From positions 2,412,501 to 2,476,500 of the forward strand of contig NC_091002.1 in assembly GCF_041146395.1 (NCBI RefSeq): a DNA stretch of 64,000 bases, in the 5' to 3' direction. Below, in pieces: positions 11,621 through 24,803 of the stretch (its first letter is position 1; each line of letters begins with the position of its first letter). The notes below the pieces were generated by a model that did no database searches, had not been told where the DNA came from, and saw nothing but the letters and a program-made list of their open reading frames with translations. The stretch is from Eulemur rufifrons (lineage: Eukaryota; Chordata; Mammalia; Primates; Lemuridae). A program made the translations under genes and the position numbers.

Positions 11621-12499
11621 ACAACACAGCTGTGGGAACGGCACCCGGGCAGCCTTGCCATGTGACAAGGGAGCGACGCCATCACCTTTGCCAGGTTCCG
11701 TGGGCTAGAAGTACCTCCCAGGTCCGGTCACTGTTCTCTCAGCCTCTTCCTCCTCATCTGCAAAATGGGAGCTTGCTCCCTGGGTGGTGCAGCTGGCTCT
11801 CTCTTGCTTTCAGAGGTCAACCTAGTGTCACCTGTTCTGAGAGGCCTTCCTGACCACCTGCCAAATGCAGGTCCCCTTTTTCTAGAGCCTGGTTTGCTTT
11901 CTTCAAGCTGAAAAATAAAAATAAAATCCTAAGCTCCCCAGCTGACTGAACAAATCCCTCCTTGGACCAAGGAGACCCCAGAGAAACCTTAAAAACTGAA
12001 ATCTCAGCCATGAGAGGTTGAGAGTTCGCGGACACGCCTCTTTATGCCCCTCACTTGCCACCTTCCATGGGGCTTCTTCCTTAGGGCCACACAGAGCCGG
12101 CCTTTGGGGAGACTTGCTCTGCGGCCGGTCGCAGCCCACCTTGTGAATGCCCTTCCCTCTTGCAGTTTTGGTACAGCTGACCAGTGTTCCTTCTGCTTCA
12201 CCTTTGGATGTCAGAGGGTCAAAAACTCCACCCTCAGATCACGCTAATGCCAACATTTTTTCTACATGTGATCTATGAAGGGACATGAAGCTCAATTGTG
12301 CATTTGCATGTTTCTCCTTTCAGAAGGACCCATGACTCCTTCTGTAGCTCAGTGAATATACATAGTCGGCCACCCCACTCAGCATCGACTCCTGTTCCCT
12401 TTTCCGTCCCCTGGCAGTGCTTGCTCTTGGCTTCTGCCCAGGGCTGTGCTGCCCAGCCTGGGAGACGGCCGCCTGCTGAACCCTCTGTGGGAAAGAAAG

Positions 12500-12665
12500 C
12501 TCTCTTTCCGAATATATGACCCCCCTCATTCTTCGGTTGACAGAGCACTTGTCCCAACTTGCAGTCACGCCATTTATTTGTGTGCTTTCTGGCCGGCCTG
12601 TCCTCTAGAATGCAGGCTCCGTTTGGCTGGGCGGGTCTGATTTGTTCACTACGTGACCACAGAGG
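12500..12665 (-). mobile_element. L2-like fragment
   Basis: GAATGCAGGCTCCGTTTGGC then a GATTTGTTCACTACGTG phrase resembles the reverse of an L2 3' region. Weak match. Confidence 0.4.
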
Positions 12666-13067
12666 GGACACCCCATAAATGGTGGAGATTCTGCTCCGGG
12701 CTAAGAGTTGGCACAGAAGGAGTGTGTGTTATGTGTCAGCTATTTAACCTGCACAGCAGGGAGACAAGCGCAGACAGGGACTGCGCAGGGGGTCGGAGAG
12801 CGGCTGGAGTTGGCGCCCAGGCGGTCTGGCTCCCGGGCTGGACAGCCCCTTTTCTTGCAGCTGTGGGGTCTAGTGACCAAGCCGGCCACATCTGTGCCGC
12901 CGTTCTGTTCTCAAGGTACGAGGTGCTGTGAGAAGGGCCTTTCTGACGTGGAGCCTGAGGCTTGGACAGACAAGGGGCTTGTCCATGGCCGTGCTGTGGT
13001 CAGCGGGACCTCAGCTACGCCTGGGATTTGCCGTCCTCCTCCGCCAGCTCTGCTTGCTCTGTGCCCA

Positions 13068-13510
13068 CCGTATTAGCCTCCTGTGGCTGCCACAGCAAAC
13101 GACCACGAAACTGGTGGCTTAAAACAGCAAAATTTATTCTCTCATACTTGTGGCCAGAAGTCCAAAATGGAAGTATAGTCAGGGCTGAGCTCCCTCTGGG
13201 GGGTCCAGGGGAGACTCGTTCCTGGCCTGTCCCAGCTCTCGGTGGCTCCCGGCGTCCCTTGGCTGTGGCCGCATCCCTCCGCTTCCGTCTTCCCGTGGCA
13301 CCTTCTCTCACCGCGCATCTCTGGGTGTCCCAATCTCCGCCTCCTTTCTCCCGTGAAGACTTGAGTCACTGGATCCAGGGCCCAGCCTAAACTCAGGATG
13401 ACTTAGATCCTTAACTAATTACATCTGCAAAGGCGACATTTCCAAGTCAGTCTCATTCTGAGGTTCTGGGTGGACATGAATTTTGGGAAGACGGTGTCCA
13501 ACCCAGTACA
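13068..13510 (-). mobile_element. MLT1/MST-type MaLR LTR
   Basis: Contains GTATTAGCCTCCTGTGGCTG, CTGGTGGCTTAAAACAGCAA, AATTTATTCTCTCATAC, GGCCAGAAGTCCAAAATGG, and at the far end CATCTGCAAAGGCGACATTT. This is the full order of a reverse MaLR LTR. Confidence 0.8.
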
Positions 13511-14435
13511 CCAGACCACCCTCACCCCCCTGCCTGTGTCTTGGCTCTAGTTCTGTCTCAGTCTGTGGCCCTGGGCCACGGCCACCTCCTCTCTCTCCCC
13601 CACACCCCGCAGGGCGTCATCCCAGTCCTAGTGATGCCTTAAGGGGGCCTTAATGAGTGCTGCTGTGTTTCCATCCCTGACACATGTTGTTCCCCTTTCT
13701 TCACCTTCTCTTGAGAGGCCCTGCTGGGAGCTGCCCTGGGCGGGAACGCAGTGTCTGCTGACTTCATCCACAAACACCCGACTCCGGGTCTTCCGCCTTT
13801 TATTTTAGTTCCGTAGGTTCTCAAGTTCATCACCCCTAAGCACCTCTCTCTGCTCACAGTGGGTGTTTCGTGACCTTGGCAACAGAGGCCTCCTTACTTA
13901 CTGCTTGTCAACACTCACGGGTTTGAAAAGTCACGATGAAAATAAAAATTTAAATATTTGGATGAGTGTTTCTTGCATCCTCAAACCCATAGATATTGCA
14001 TTGCGTTGTTACAGATAACCACGGTGTTTTCAGGTAGCATTAACATTTGACAAACTCAGGAGCAATTGCTCTTTATTTTGAAGAAAGCTATCATTAGTCT
14101 CAGTAGATGTGACATTATAAACAAGTGAAAGCCTACGCCTTTGTAAATCTGGGTTTCTAATGCAGAGCCTCGGCGCCTGTGTGCGTGCTGATAGCAAGTC
14201 CATGGGGGCTGCCGCTGGCCTGCCCGCACCTTCCTTGCTCCGTTCTGCGCTCAGTGGTGCTGCACTGTGCTAGGGACAGGCATGCAGAGGGGAAGAAATC
14301 AAAGCCCCAGCCTTGAAAATGCACCGCTTGGAACTGGGAGGCACTTTGCTATGATGGCGATGTACAGCAGAACTTTCCAGAAACTCCCTGGCCCAGATTT
14401 TGCTGCATGTGGTTCACTGTGTTACCCTAAAAAGA

Positions 14436-14668
14436 AGTCAGCAAACTTTCTCCATAAAGGGCCAGATAATAAATACTTCAGGCTGGGAGGACCACATTAG
14501 TCTTTGTTGTATGAATATATTCCTTTTTGTTTGTGTTTGTGTGTCTCTGTGTATGTGTTGTTTTGCTTTTCTAACCCTTTAAAGATGTAAAAGTGAGTCT
14601 CAGCTCACAGACTACACACAAACAGGCCTAGGGCTGGATTTGGCCCAGGGCTACGTTTGCCTGTCCCT
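14436..14668 (+). mobile_element. hAT-Charlie-type nonautonomous DNA transposon
   Basis: Begins with GTCAGCAAACTTTCTCCATA and AGGGCCAGATAATAAATA and ends with GGATTTGGCCCAGGGCTACG then TTTGCCTGTCCCTG. The two ends are those of a common hAT MITE with ends related to CAGGGGTCGGCAAAC. The exact family is not certain. Confidence 0.65.
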
Positions 14669-14747
14669 GAAACAGACAAGCTGTGCTCAGTGGCCGCCCT
14701 AACACCCCCACGGAGCCCTGCCGGGAGGGCTGGACTGCCTGGCGGCC

Positions 14748-14768
14748 GGGGGGGGGGGTGGGGGGGGG
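14748..14768 (+). repeat. G-run, possible G-quadruplex
   Basis: Eleven Gs, a T, then nine Gs. It lies about 285 nt before the exon at 15054, on the sense strand. Confidence 0.85.
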
Positions 14769-15053
14769 CGATGCCTCCACGTGCGCCCATCATAGTCAGA
14801 GTTGAGAGGCCAACAGTTAAGCATGTTCAGGAAAGAAAATACATTCAAACAACTTACCTGCCGTTCCAGGAAGGAGAAGAGGAAGAACACAGGCGCTCCA
14901 TGACCACGCTAATTACTGTCCTCCTGCCTGAGCCCGCAGGCTGGGGAGCCGTGAGCACCTGGGTGTGGCCAGCATGTCCTGCGTGTGTGTTGTGGGTGTG
15001 CCCGTCCCTGGGCTCGGGAATCACGTTGCCAGCTTCTCTGTTTTCTTTTGCAG

Positions 15054-15091
15054 AGACATCAAACCGGACAACGTGCTGCTGGACGAGCACG
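15054..15091 (+). CDS. STK32B: STK32B exon: catalytic loop (subdomain VIb)
   Basis: This 38-nt exon encodes (R)DIKPDNVLLDEH plus the first base of a Gly codon. It carries the core of the kinase catalytic loop: the catalytic base Asp is codon 15055-15057, the loop Lys is 15061-15063 and the metal-binding Asn is 15070-15072. The first base (15054) completes a codon from the previous exon, so the intron before it is phase 2 and the one after it is phase 1. The acceptor has a strong pyrimidine tract ending in TTTTGCAG, and the donor is G|GTAAGTG. The exon is too short to be found by ORF length; it is placed by the motif, the splice sites and the exact frame match to the next exon. The preceding exon (N-lobe, subdomains III-VIa) was not found in the upstream 15 kb. 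Identity as STK32B rests on the linked downstream exons. Confidence 0.93.
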
Positions 15092-16064
15092 GTAAGTGTG
15101 CACGCATCTTTTATGTGGACGCTTGCAGCAGAAAGTTTGAGGCACTGGGAAGTTGGGGGCTCTGGGTGATTTGCGTTTTAGGGTTGATCACATCCTTCCT
15201 CCTCCTTGTCAATGAACTTTGAACCAGGGCTACGTCTGGCTTCTCCAGATTTCTTTCAGGGACACGTGGATCCCTGAGTATCTTCCTGAGCTGATGCAGT
15301 AGGTTTGACTTGGGAGCTAAGATGGTGCATTTCTAACGGCTCCCACATGGTCCGCGCTGCTGGTCCACGGCCCACACTCTGAGTGGGAGGCCCCATGTCA
15401 ACGGCCCTCCGACCTTGGCCTCACCAGACTCCACCTGCTTCAGTGAGCCGGGGCCTCTGTCTTTGGGGTCAGCATCCAGGGATGAGATGCCCAGCCAAGT
15501 TTAAGGACCATGAGTCTAGGGCATAGCCCAAGAATGCTCAGTGGCCTTGACAATCAATTGCAGTTGATGCCAACAACAGCCTTGCAGCATTAAAAACTAA
15601 ATTCCCTGGTGTTGCTTCAGGGTCTTGTCCCTCAGGGCCTTTCGGGGGCTGGGCTGGAGTGAGCGGGTAGCGATTTTTCTGGGTGCTGCTGAAGCACACA
15701 GGGACAAATCACCTCTTCTACACAGCTCCCTCGCCCCACCCACCCCATCCCTGCAGGCTGAGGTCATTGCTCTGTCTCGCAGCCCCTCTAGAACCTTCCA
15801 TGAGCTGCCAGTGTGGCTCAGGGTGTCCTACCTCAGAGCGTGCATCCCTGTGCCCAGGAGCAGTGGGTGAGCCCATCTGATCCTCTGCATCACGTGCTGA
15901 CACCAGGCTCAGCACTCGGGGGCAGCGATGCTGCAACCACTGCGCTCCTGGACCGGAGAGCAGCCGCTGGCGCCAGCTGCCGGGGGCCCCGGATGGGGCC
16001 GGGGCTCCAAATGGGGGCTGAAGAGGAAGCAAAACCGAGGTCCCCATGTGTATCTAAAAGTCAA

Positions 16065-16235
16065 GATCCTCTGACGTGGACCTCAGCTGAGTGTCCCAGC
16101 CAGCTGTGTGTCCTTGGGCAAGGGACTGTGCCTCTGAGCCCTGGCCCTCCCAGCAGGAGCAGAGGAGTAACCTACCCACCTTGCAGGGTGGTGACGGCCT
16201 CAGGTGAGACCGCAAAGGTCACCACCCATCGTAGC
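16065..16235 (-). mobile_element. MIR SINE
   Basis: GTGTGTCCTTGGGCAAGGGA then CAGGAGCAGAGGAGTAACCT is a reverse MIR with degraded core. Confidence 0.55.
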
Positions 16236-19067
16236 ACCAGAACGCCAGTGAGCAGGGTTGCTAGCACACCCTCTTCCCGTGCTCGTCCTCCATCAGGGCA
16301 GTCAGATCGTGGGAGCAGGGGGAGTGGAGGTGGGGAGGTTCTGCAGGCTGTCCAGGACGCAGGGGTGTGGAGGGCTGGGCTCCGGGCAGGATCCTCAGGG
16401 CCTGTCCGGCTCCATGGTCCACCCTCAGTTCTCAGGCCTGTGGCCACCGCTCTCCCGAGGCTGCTGCACACAAGTGGGCAGGCCGCTCGCACGCAGCCTC
16501 CTCGGGTTTCCTCCTTCCCGTGCTCTTGGATGTCTGTCCTCCTGCTCCCTTTCTGCACCCAGCTTCAGCTGCTCTTCAGCCCTTGCCCTTCCCACTTTCC
16601 TTCCAGATCCCATCCTGACCCTCTGAGCTCCCCGTCCATCACCGCCCCCTCACGTGGCCAGCTTGCACTGTCCCAACCCTGCCTTCTGGCTTGCAGCACG
16701 CCGCGCGCTTCCCAAGTGCCCCTGCGCCCAGCCTCCTTCTCCCCCGAGCTCCCACTCCTTCAGGGCGTCTCCACTAGGTGTCGAGAGGGAGTGTTGGATG
16801 CACTCTTTCATACTAAGAGGTAAATTGCTGAGATCCCATCTTTTCAGGTAGTGCAGACAAGAAATTAAGGAGCAGGGAACTTTCTCATGAAAGACAAGTC
16901 TCCCATCCTAGGAGGGAAGGGACAGAGAGGCGTCTAGGCCCATGGCCTTTCCCCACCTGCTTTTGTGATATGAAAGAAGCTGACTGGTTTTTCTAGCAGA
17001 GCCTGAATCTGTGGCCACCTCACTTTTATCTCTCAGCAAATACTCCTTGAGCACCTGCCTTGTGTCAGGTTCTGGGAATAGGATGAGGAAGGCAGCACAC
17101 GTGGTCTCTTGGCACTTGGGGGTCTCACAGTGTGGTCGGGGAGAGACCAGGGGCTGGGGGGGCAGAGACCTGCGGTTGGGGATGGGCGTGTGTCATCTCA
17201 GAGGCAGTGCCGTGCGGGGGTCCTGACGGCCTGGTGAGGGTCAGAGCAGAGGCCTGGGTGACAGGCCACGGGCACAGTGGGGGCCAAGCCACAGAGAGTG
17301 GAGAGAAATGTCTGTCTGAGGAATATGTCGGCCATTTACTCTGTGAGTTTTTACTTGTTAACCTTACGCCTTCTAATCCTTTACTATTACACAGGCACTG
17401 TCCACAGAGGGGCAGGGTGGTGTGTGCTCCTCAGTGGGTCCCGGGGGTGCGTCCGTGGGGCCATGTGCGCTGTCTGTGAACTGCGTCACGACACAGTGCG
17501 ACAGAGCAGTGACGATGCGCTGCTGTCTCGAGGGTCCCGTCCCTGATGGCATCCAGTGTTCTCTCAGAGAACAAGGCGGTTAGTTAGCTCTGTTTCCAAT
17601 GAAATGCAAACATGGTTAAATAAATGCATTAGTATTTTGTTCATGGTGTTCAAGATTAGCTAGTTACACAAAGTCCCGGTGTCTCCCGCAGGCTTCTCTG
17701 CGCGCCAGTGTCCGCTTTGCTCTCTGACCCTTTGGGGTGGGTTTTGTGTCTTAGGGCACTGTCATTCTGCGGGGAGAGGTGGGGTTCCCGGTCGGCAGCG
17801 AAAGCAGGAGACCATACGTGGAGGCGAGACCGAGTTGAAGGAAGATGTAGCATCTTAGGAGCAGGCAAAGGACTGAGTGCGTTTGGGCCAAGAGCACCAG
17901 GCAGTGGGCTCTAGGGATGGGGAGGGAGGGTTGAGTCCACTTCCCGTCCGGACGCCAGAGCCGGGTCACGAAACCACATAACTTTAGTGGCGAACGCAAG
18001 AAACTTCCGGTTAGCCCACAGGCCTGTGGCGATGTGGGTGGGCTGGGCGGGGCAGGCCGTGCCCCTGAGACCCAGGCGGGCTGGGGCTGGCTGGGCCCAC
18101 TCGTCTGCCGTCTGCCGACCAGACGCCTGAGCCCTGCTCCTTGGGGCTCTTCCCTTGCGGCCCTCCTGCCCAGTCTGCTCACAGCTGCGGCAGCAGCAAG
18201 AGCCTCAAGCCACACAGGCCTCTGCCCGCGCTGCGTTTGCCTCCGCCGTAACAGCAGACAGAGCAAGGCAGGCGGCCAACCCAAGCGGTGGGGGCAGGGG
18301 CACTGCAAAGCCACACGGTGGCAGGGGTGGCCCAGGGGTGGGTGCAGCACTGGGCCATACTGGGGTCCCCCACCGCCCACCGCGGCGCTGACCGGAGACA
18401 GGGAGGCGGAAGGGGTGCTTGCACAGTGGGCAGGGGCGGTCAGTGCTTTCTACAGGGGAGCCTGACTCCCCACAGGTGGGCAAGGAAAGAAGCGTCCGAG
18501 GCAGAAGGGAAGCGCCTGCATTTCGCCCTCGTGCCCCACTGAGGGCCCCAGATGAGGAGGAGGAAGGATGTAGTCCTCGCCCTGAACTGCCATAGGCCAG
18601 GCACTTGCCAGGTGACCAAAGGACACAGAGTCCTTATGCTCAAGGACCTCGTGGTCTGGGGTGGTGGCTCTCTGTCACAGAGGTGCATTTGATTCATCCG
18701 ACAGGACCTAGTGCTGAGCAGTGGGATATTTTACGGTTCCCAGGGGTTCCAACCACACATAAACTGGTGATGACCACCCAGTGGGTCAGTGCCAGGACAG
18801 CGCAAGGGTGAGGCTGTGGGGCAGCGGAAGGTCGCTGAGGCCCAGGAGCGTTGAGGGAGGGCTTCCTGGAGGAAGGGGTGGCCGTGGTAGATCCTGAAGA
18901 GAGAGTGAGGTCGAGGGAGCGTTTGGGGCACGGCGTTGCAGAAAAACACAGTCATTGCCGCAGCCTTAGGATGGGGGCCCTGGGCACCACAGACCCTTCC
19001 TGGGTCTCCAGCAGCTGGTAACAGCGGCCACACTGTCCTGGCGAATGTGTTGTCCTCATTGTGTGAA

Positions 19068-19080
19068 CCGTATCTCATAT
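19068..19080 (+). repeat. Target-site duplication of Alu (left)
   Basis: CCGTATCTCATAT here is repeated exactly at 19422-19434, flanking the Alu at 19081-19421. Confidence 0.92.
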
Positions 19081-19895
<815 letters not shown>

Positions 19896-20039
19896 GTTGT
19901 AAGATTTAAATATAAGAGATAAATTACATAAGAATTATAAGAATATATAAAAGAATATGTAAAATCTAGGGGATATAAAATGGGCTTCTGAAAACTGGAA
20001 AGTTATTAAAAATACTTAAAACTATAAAATTGACATATT

Positions 20040-20785
20040 GTTTGCTTTTTAAAAAACTTCTTCATGGCAAAAAGAACTATAAACAAAGTCAAAACACAAA
20101 CAATAGGCTAGGAGAAAAGATTTGCAATAAATACAGCAGAGAAAAGGTAAGTGTACCTTGTAGACAGGAGCTCTGACTAAAAACTGGCCAAGGTTCCAGA
20201 GAGGGAATTCACAGGGGAGGAGGCTGATCCCATGGCAATGGGGCAGACTAGTTCTCCATTCTACCACTCTCACCATGTGATGTGCAAAACACAGAATCAC
20301 TAATAGCAACTAGTGCTGGCATTAAAATTGCCAGAAGTGAAACCTTGGGTCCATCACACCAAAGTAGAGATGTGTAGCCCCCATTGGAAGGGCCAGCCTT
20401 TGGGCGATCTAAAGTGTTTGTTTGAGAAAAAGAAAAGAAATGAAAATGTTGGGAAAAAAACTGGTGCTAGTAAAGTGCAGAGAAATACACACCATCATAT
20501 TCTATTTGTAGGACCATAAATCATAACCTTTTGAAACATAATGTGCATACCCTTGGACCCAGCAATCCATTTATCCAGTCAAAGTGAAAGTACCAATATG
20601 TAAATACATGTTCAAGAATGCTTGTTGTCATATATTCTATAATAACAAGACAAACAATTAAGCAAACAAGACTGGAGACAACCTGAATACCCATATTAGG
20701 GAATTGTTGAAAAAAATGTGGTCCAGCTGCACTACGGAATACTCTGCAACCACAGGTCCACAGTTCTTATCGGAAACCCGTGGGG
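20040..20785 (+). mobile_element. Old L1 fragment (3' ORF2 part)
   Basis: AT-rich sequence with L1 ORF2-like phrases: ACAATAGGCTAGGAGAAAAG, ACCCTTGGACCCAGCAATCC and AATGTGGTCCAGCTGCACTA. Stops in all frames make it long dead. The stretch 20790-21135 that follows is AT-rich and does not fit L1 well. Confidence 0.65.
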
Positions 20786-21139
20786 GCAGGTCTGTTTTCA
20801 TAATTCAGAATTTTTCAGATTTAAAAACATTTATATTAAGTAATTATATCAATAATAATATAAAATAATGGGTCTAATATCTAATACGTAATAATAGTTT
20901 AAAATAATATATTCTGTATATTATATAATACCCCATAGGCGTTTGGGGGAACAAACACCTTGTAATCAAGCAGATTAATATCTCTATAGAAAAACATAAA
21001 TATTTACCTTAAATGGAATAAATAAAACTAACAAAAGAAACTTCAGGTAAAATCTCACAACTAATGGTTACAGACACGGTGAGCATTTAAGAGGGGAAGG
21101 GCATCCCTCTAAACCTAGCTTGGGTGAGGCAAAGACATA

Positions 21140-21775
21140 AAATGTAACCAGAAGATGTTTGCACTTCTGTGTTTATTGCAACACTATTCACAATGGCTAA
21201 AATGTGGAATTAGCTTAAGTGTTTATCAAGGGACGAATGGATAAAAAAGATGTGGTGTATGTACACAATGGAATGTTATTTAGCCACAAAAAAGAAGGAA
21301 ATTTTGTCATTTGCAGAAACATGGATGGATCCGGAGGACATTATTTTAAGCAAAATAAACCAGGCACAGAAAGACAAATATTGCATTTTCACACTCATAT
21401 ATGGGACCTAAAAAAAATTGATCTCAAGGAGGTAGTGAATAGAATGGTGGCTACTAGAGATTGGTAAGAGTGGTGGGAATGAAGGGGCAATGAAGAGGTG
21501 TTGGTGAAGGGGTAATTCTGTTAAATAGAAGGAAAAAGTTCTAATGTTCAATAGTGCAATAGGGCAACTATAGTTAACAATAATTTATTATATTTCAGAA
21601 TAGCTAGAAGTTTTCAAATGTTCTCAACATAAAGCAATCATAAATGTTTCAGGTGAATCATGTCCCAAGTACCCTGATTTGATCATTATATGTTATATGC
21701 TTGTATCAAAATATAGCATGTACTCCCTGAATATGTACAACTATTATGTATCAATAAAAAACTTTAAAAAAGTAG
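21140..21775 (+). mobile_element. Old L1 fragment (L1MA-like 3' end)
   Basis: Matches the end of ORF2 and the 3' UTR of L1MA-type elements: GTGGTGTATGTACACAATGG, AATGTTATTTAGCC, AGGGCAACTATAGTTAACAA and the terminal TTATGTATCAATAAAAAAC. A 82-codon open stretch at 21219-21467 is a remnant of ORF2 only. Confidence 0.75.
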
Positions 21776-22170
21776 AGAAACCATTTGATCATTTCAAAAG
21801 ATGGAAAAATCATTTTAAAAAAAATGCATCACCCATTGATGAAAAAATCTCTTAGAAAACTAGAAATAGAATGGAGCTCCCTTAATTTGATTTTTTTTAA
21901 CTGCCAAATCCTACAGCAAACATTGTAAAACATAGAAACATTCCCTTTAAAATCAGGAACTAAAAGAATGCTGCTATTGTTACTACTATTCAGTCATAGC
22001 CAGTAAAACAGACAAGAAAAATAAATGTTATGAGGATTAGAAAGACAAAAACATTTATCCAGACTGGACATGACTGTCTACACAGAAAACCCAAAATAAT
22101 TTACAGACGAACAATTAGAATTATTGAAAGTTCAGCAAGTTTGGATACTACCCAATACATGAAAAATACA
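21776..22170 (+). mobile_element. Old L1 fragment (reverse transcriptase region)
   Basis: Contains degraded phrases such as ATGCATCACCCATTGATGAA, TCTTAGAAAACTAGAAATAG and TGGACATGACTGTCTACACA, which belong to the RT part of ORF2. That part should come before, not after, the 3' end seen at 21140-21775, so it is a separate or rearranged piece. Confidence 0.6.
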
Positions 22171-23219
22171 GCGTTCCTGCGTTGTCTTCCGTCTCCTGTG
22201 GCTCGGGCTGGTGAGGTGGTTTGAACGTGAACGAGAGGGACCGTCTCCCCAGGAGCATGAGGCACTCCAACAGATGTGGAAATCAGGGCCTGACCTTCTC
22301 AGTTTCACTGAGAGCACAGTGACCAATTGACACTTCCTGTGATTTAAGGATGGAGAAAAGGTCCAAGGTCGGAACACTGGTGGTTCCCAGCAACTGTCTT
22401 CAGTTGGAGGCAAGTCCTTTTAAATTGAGATGGTCATTTAGTTCAAAATTGGGAAGTACATCTAGTTCTTAGGAGGACCTCTGGGAAGAAATCACAGGAT
22501 TTCAAGCAACTTATCTACTTTTATTTGGAGCATAGATTATCCATAAATTGCCTCTTGCACCAATAATTCCATTCTTTATTACAAAATGCAAATAAAATAG
22601 AAAAATGGTAAAATCAAAAAAAAAATCTTATCACCAGATAAATTGAGGAAAAATTGGATTTAGAATGGAGGAGAAGGGATTTTGCATCTCATAAGTAGAC
22701 CGCTGTGTACTAACTTGGAAAGATGTCCATGGTCCTCGGCTAATGCAAAAGTAACTTTTCGAATGACCCCTGGAGTGTGATCTCTTCGCTGTAAGAACAA
22801 GCGAGTCCTGGCAGAAGTTTGCGTAAGCAAAGGAGAAGCCACGGAGGAGCCCGCCCAACCGTGATTCCGGGGGGCTGGGGAGAGGCAACGGGGCAACTGA
22901 GAAACATGTCCTGTGCTCTTTGTCACTTTCATAATGCAAATACTAAACTTTTCAAAGAGGGGGAGGTGAAAGAAAACCAAATAAAAGCCGTATCTGAAGG
23001 CTCCAGAATGCTCTCACCATGACGGCTGAGCCGCCACACCTGGAGCCGAGCGGTGCGGGGCACAGCAGCCAGGAAGACGTGCGCCCCCCTCACAGGCCTC
23101 GCGGCCACACAGGAACGTGAACTTGCCCCTCTGTTAGTGTTAGAAATGAGGGAACGGGAGGCGCAAGGGGTGGGTTGCCCCGACCGGGGAAGATGGGCTT
23201 TGAGCCCCGCCCTGGCAGG

Positions 23220-23465
23220 ATAATGATGCTAACAGCCAACCACTTACGAGAAGCTTTTCTACGTCCTGTGTGCTAGCGTCACTCTGACCATTTCATGTGT
23301 ATTCTCTCCCTGGCTCCTACAACAACCCTCTGAGATGGCTATTTTATTAGCATCATCCCCATTTTATAGATGAGGACACTGAGGCCCAGGAGATTAAGTT
23401 ACTTGCCCAAGGTCTCGCAGCTAGTCCCAGCAAAGCTGAGACCCAAACTGAGGCAGTCTGACTCA
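23220..23465 (+). mobile_element. MIR SINE
   Basis: CCCCATTTTATAGATGAGGA, CACTGAGGCCCAGGAGATTA and CTTGCCCAAGGTCTCGCAGC are a near-complete MIR. Confidence 0.88.
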
Positions 23466-24803
23466 GAGTGTGTGCGCCCAACCACTCGCCCACACTGCCT
23501 CTCTGCAGACAGGACTGCGGATGGCCCCGTGGGGGACACCCACTCCAGCCACAGGGAGAGGCCTGAGGACACCCCGGAGGCTGAAGCAGGTTGGGTTGGG
23601 CATGTCCCAGGAACAGTGCCTGGGTGGGAACACTGTGCACACCGAGGAGCTGGCCGGGTGACTTAAGCTTCGCCCACAAGCACCCTGAGAGTATTATTAC
23701 CGTTAAGCCCCTCACTGCGGCGTCTCACGTGGATCTCGCACAGGGCCCCGGGCGAGCTGCTCGCTCACACACCACTGCTGGCTGCTGAGCCTGAGATATG
23801 AGGGTTGTTCAGTGGAACTGCTGGCGCTCTTTTGCCCACCGTGGCTGATCATGTCGGGCACGCCTCTCCCATGGGCAGTCCATGGGCCTCTCAGCAGGTC
23901 TCCGTGCACCTGCTCCAGAAGGAGTCTGCCCACATCTTGGAGGTGCTCCCTAAGTCCCCCCAAAGTGAGTTTTGCATATGCCACCCGCCCATGTATTTAC
24001 ATTCCACACCCCAAATACCACTCTCAGATTTGATGAAAATATAATCAGCTGCCTATACACGATGCGATGACAGACAAATAGAAATGTAATTGCAGTTATA
24101 TCTATTAATCATGGCTGCCAGAGCTGGTCTCTTTTATGCACCAAATTCCCCAGAGAGCAAGCACTGACCATTCAGGTGTCTCTTCCCTCTGCCCCCTTCC
24201 TTCCTTCTTCCCCTTCTCTCTTCCTTCCTTGTCATGTTTCTTGAACACCTACATTGTAGCTACACCCAGCCTACCCGGGTACCAGCTGCTGCCATCACTT
24301 CAGGCCGGATGGTAGGTGGTCTCAACCTTCCAGCCCCCTTCCTACTAAATTCGTCCAGTACAGTACTAAGGGTCCCTCTGCCAATAGCAGACAAGCCGCA
24401 GAATAGGCAGTATCCTCTGGCCAAGAGAACCCTCTTTGCCCACCCCTCTCCCAGCCACAGCCCACCCACCGTTTTCCCGACAGAGGGAGCCTGGACCGAC
24501 CTGTCTCAATTATGCACCAGAGCTTTCCTTCTGCGCATCAATATCTCTAAACTGTTAATCCATAGGATGTTTTATCCTGCCCCTCAATATAAATCTTCTT
24601 ATTTACAAACAATATGCATGTACTACCAAATGAATTCACATTCTAACACATGCACACAAAATAGACGTGTTAAAAGTATCAGATAAAATACAAGTAGAAG
24701 TTCAAATATTTGCTTCCTGTACCCCACCCGGCAGACCACAGCTTTAAATAGCCCAGCTCCCTGCAGCGCTCGCTGACTGGAGTTTCTGTTTCTGTGTTTA
24801 CAG

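Larger units (their letters stand above)
1..15053 (+). other. STK32B: STK32B upstream intron (3' part)
   Basis: No coding exon of STK32B or of another gene could be recognised here on either strand. The preceding STK32B exon, which should end in a catalytic His-Arg split, is missing, so this whole stretch is read as intron. Content: an MLT2-like LTR near 400-776, a MIR at 1160-1330, TG/TCTG simple sequence at 1588-1885, L2-like GC-rich remnants at about 2485-2700 and 5385-5560, MIRs, a tail-to-tail pair of MLT1 LTRs at 7060-7905, an inverted duplication at 10190-11573, another MLT1 LTR at 13068-13510 and a hAT-type element before the exon. The stretches 2700-5380, 7906-10010 and 13520-14430 show nothing I can name. 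Confidence 0.85.

Noticed and set aside
1..15053. Search for the preceding STK32B exon (N-lobe to HIIH)
   Set aside because: No segment encoding the expected N-lobe or alpha-E region was found in any frame, so none is annotated.
15813..16823. 336-codon open frame on the + strand
   Set aside because: Low-complexity Ser/Pro/Arg-rich translation of GC-rich intron, no family resemblance, crosses a reverse MIR, and other long frames overlap it on both strands.
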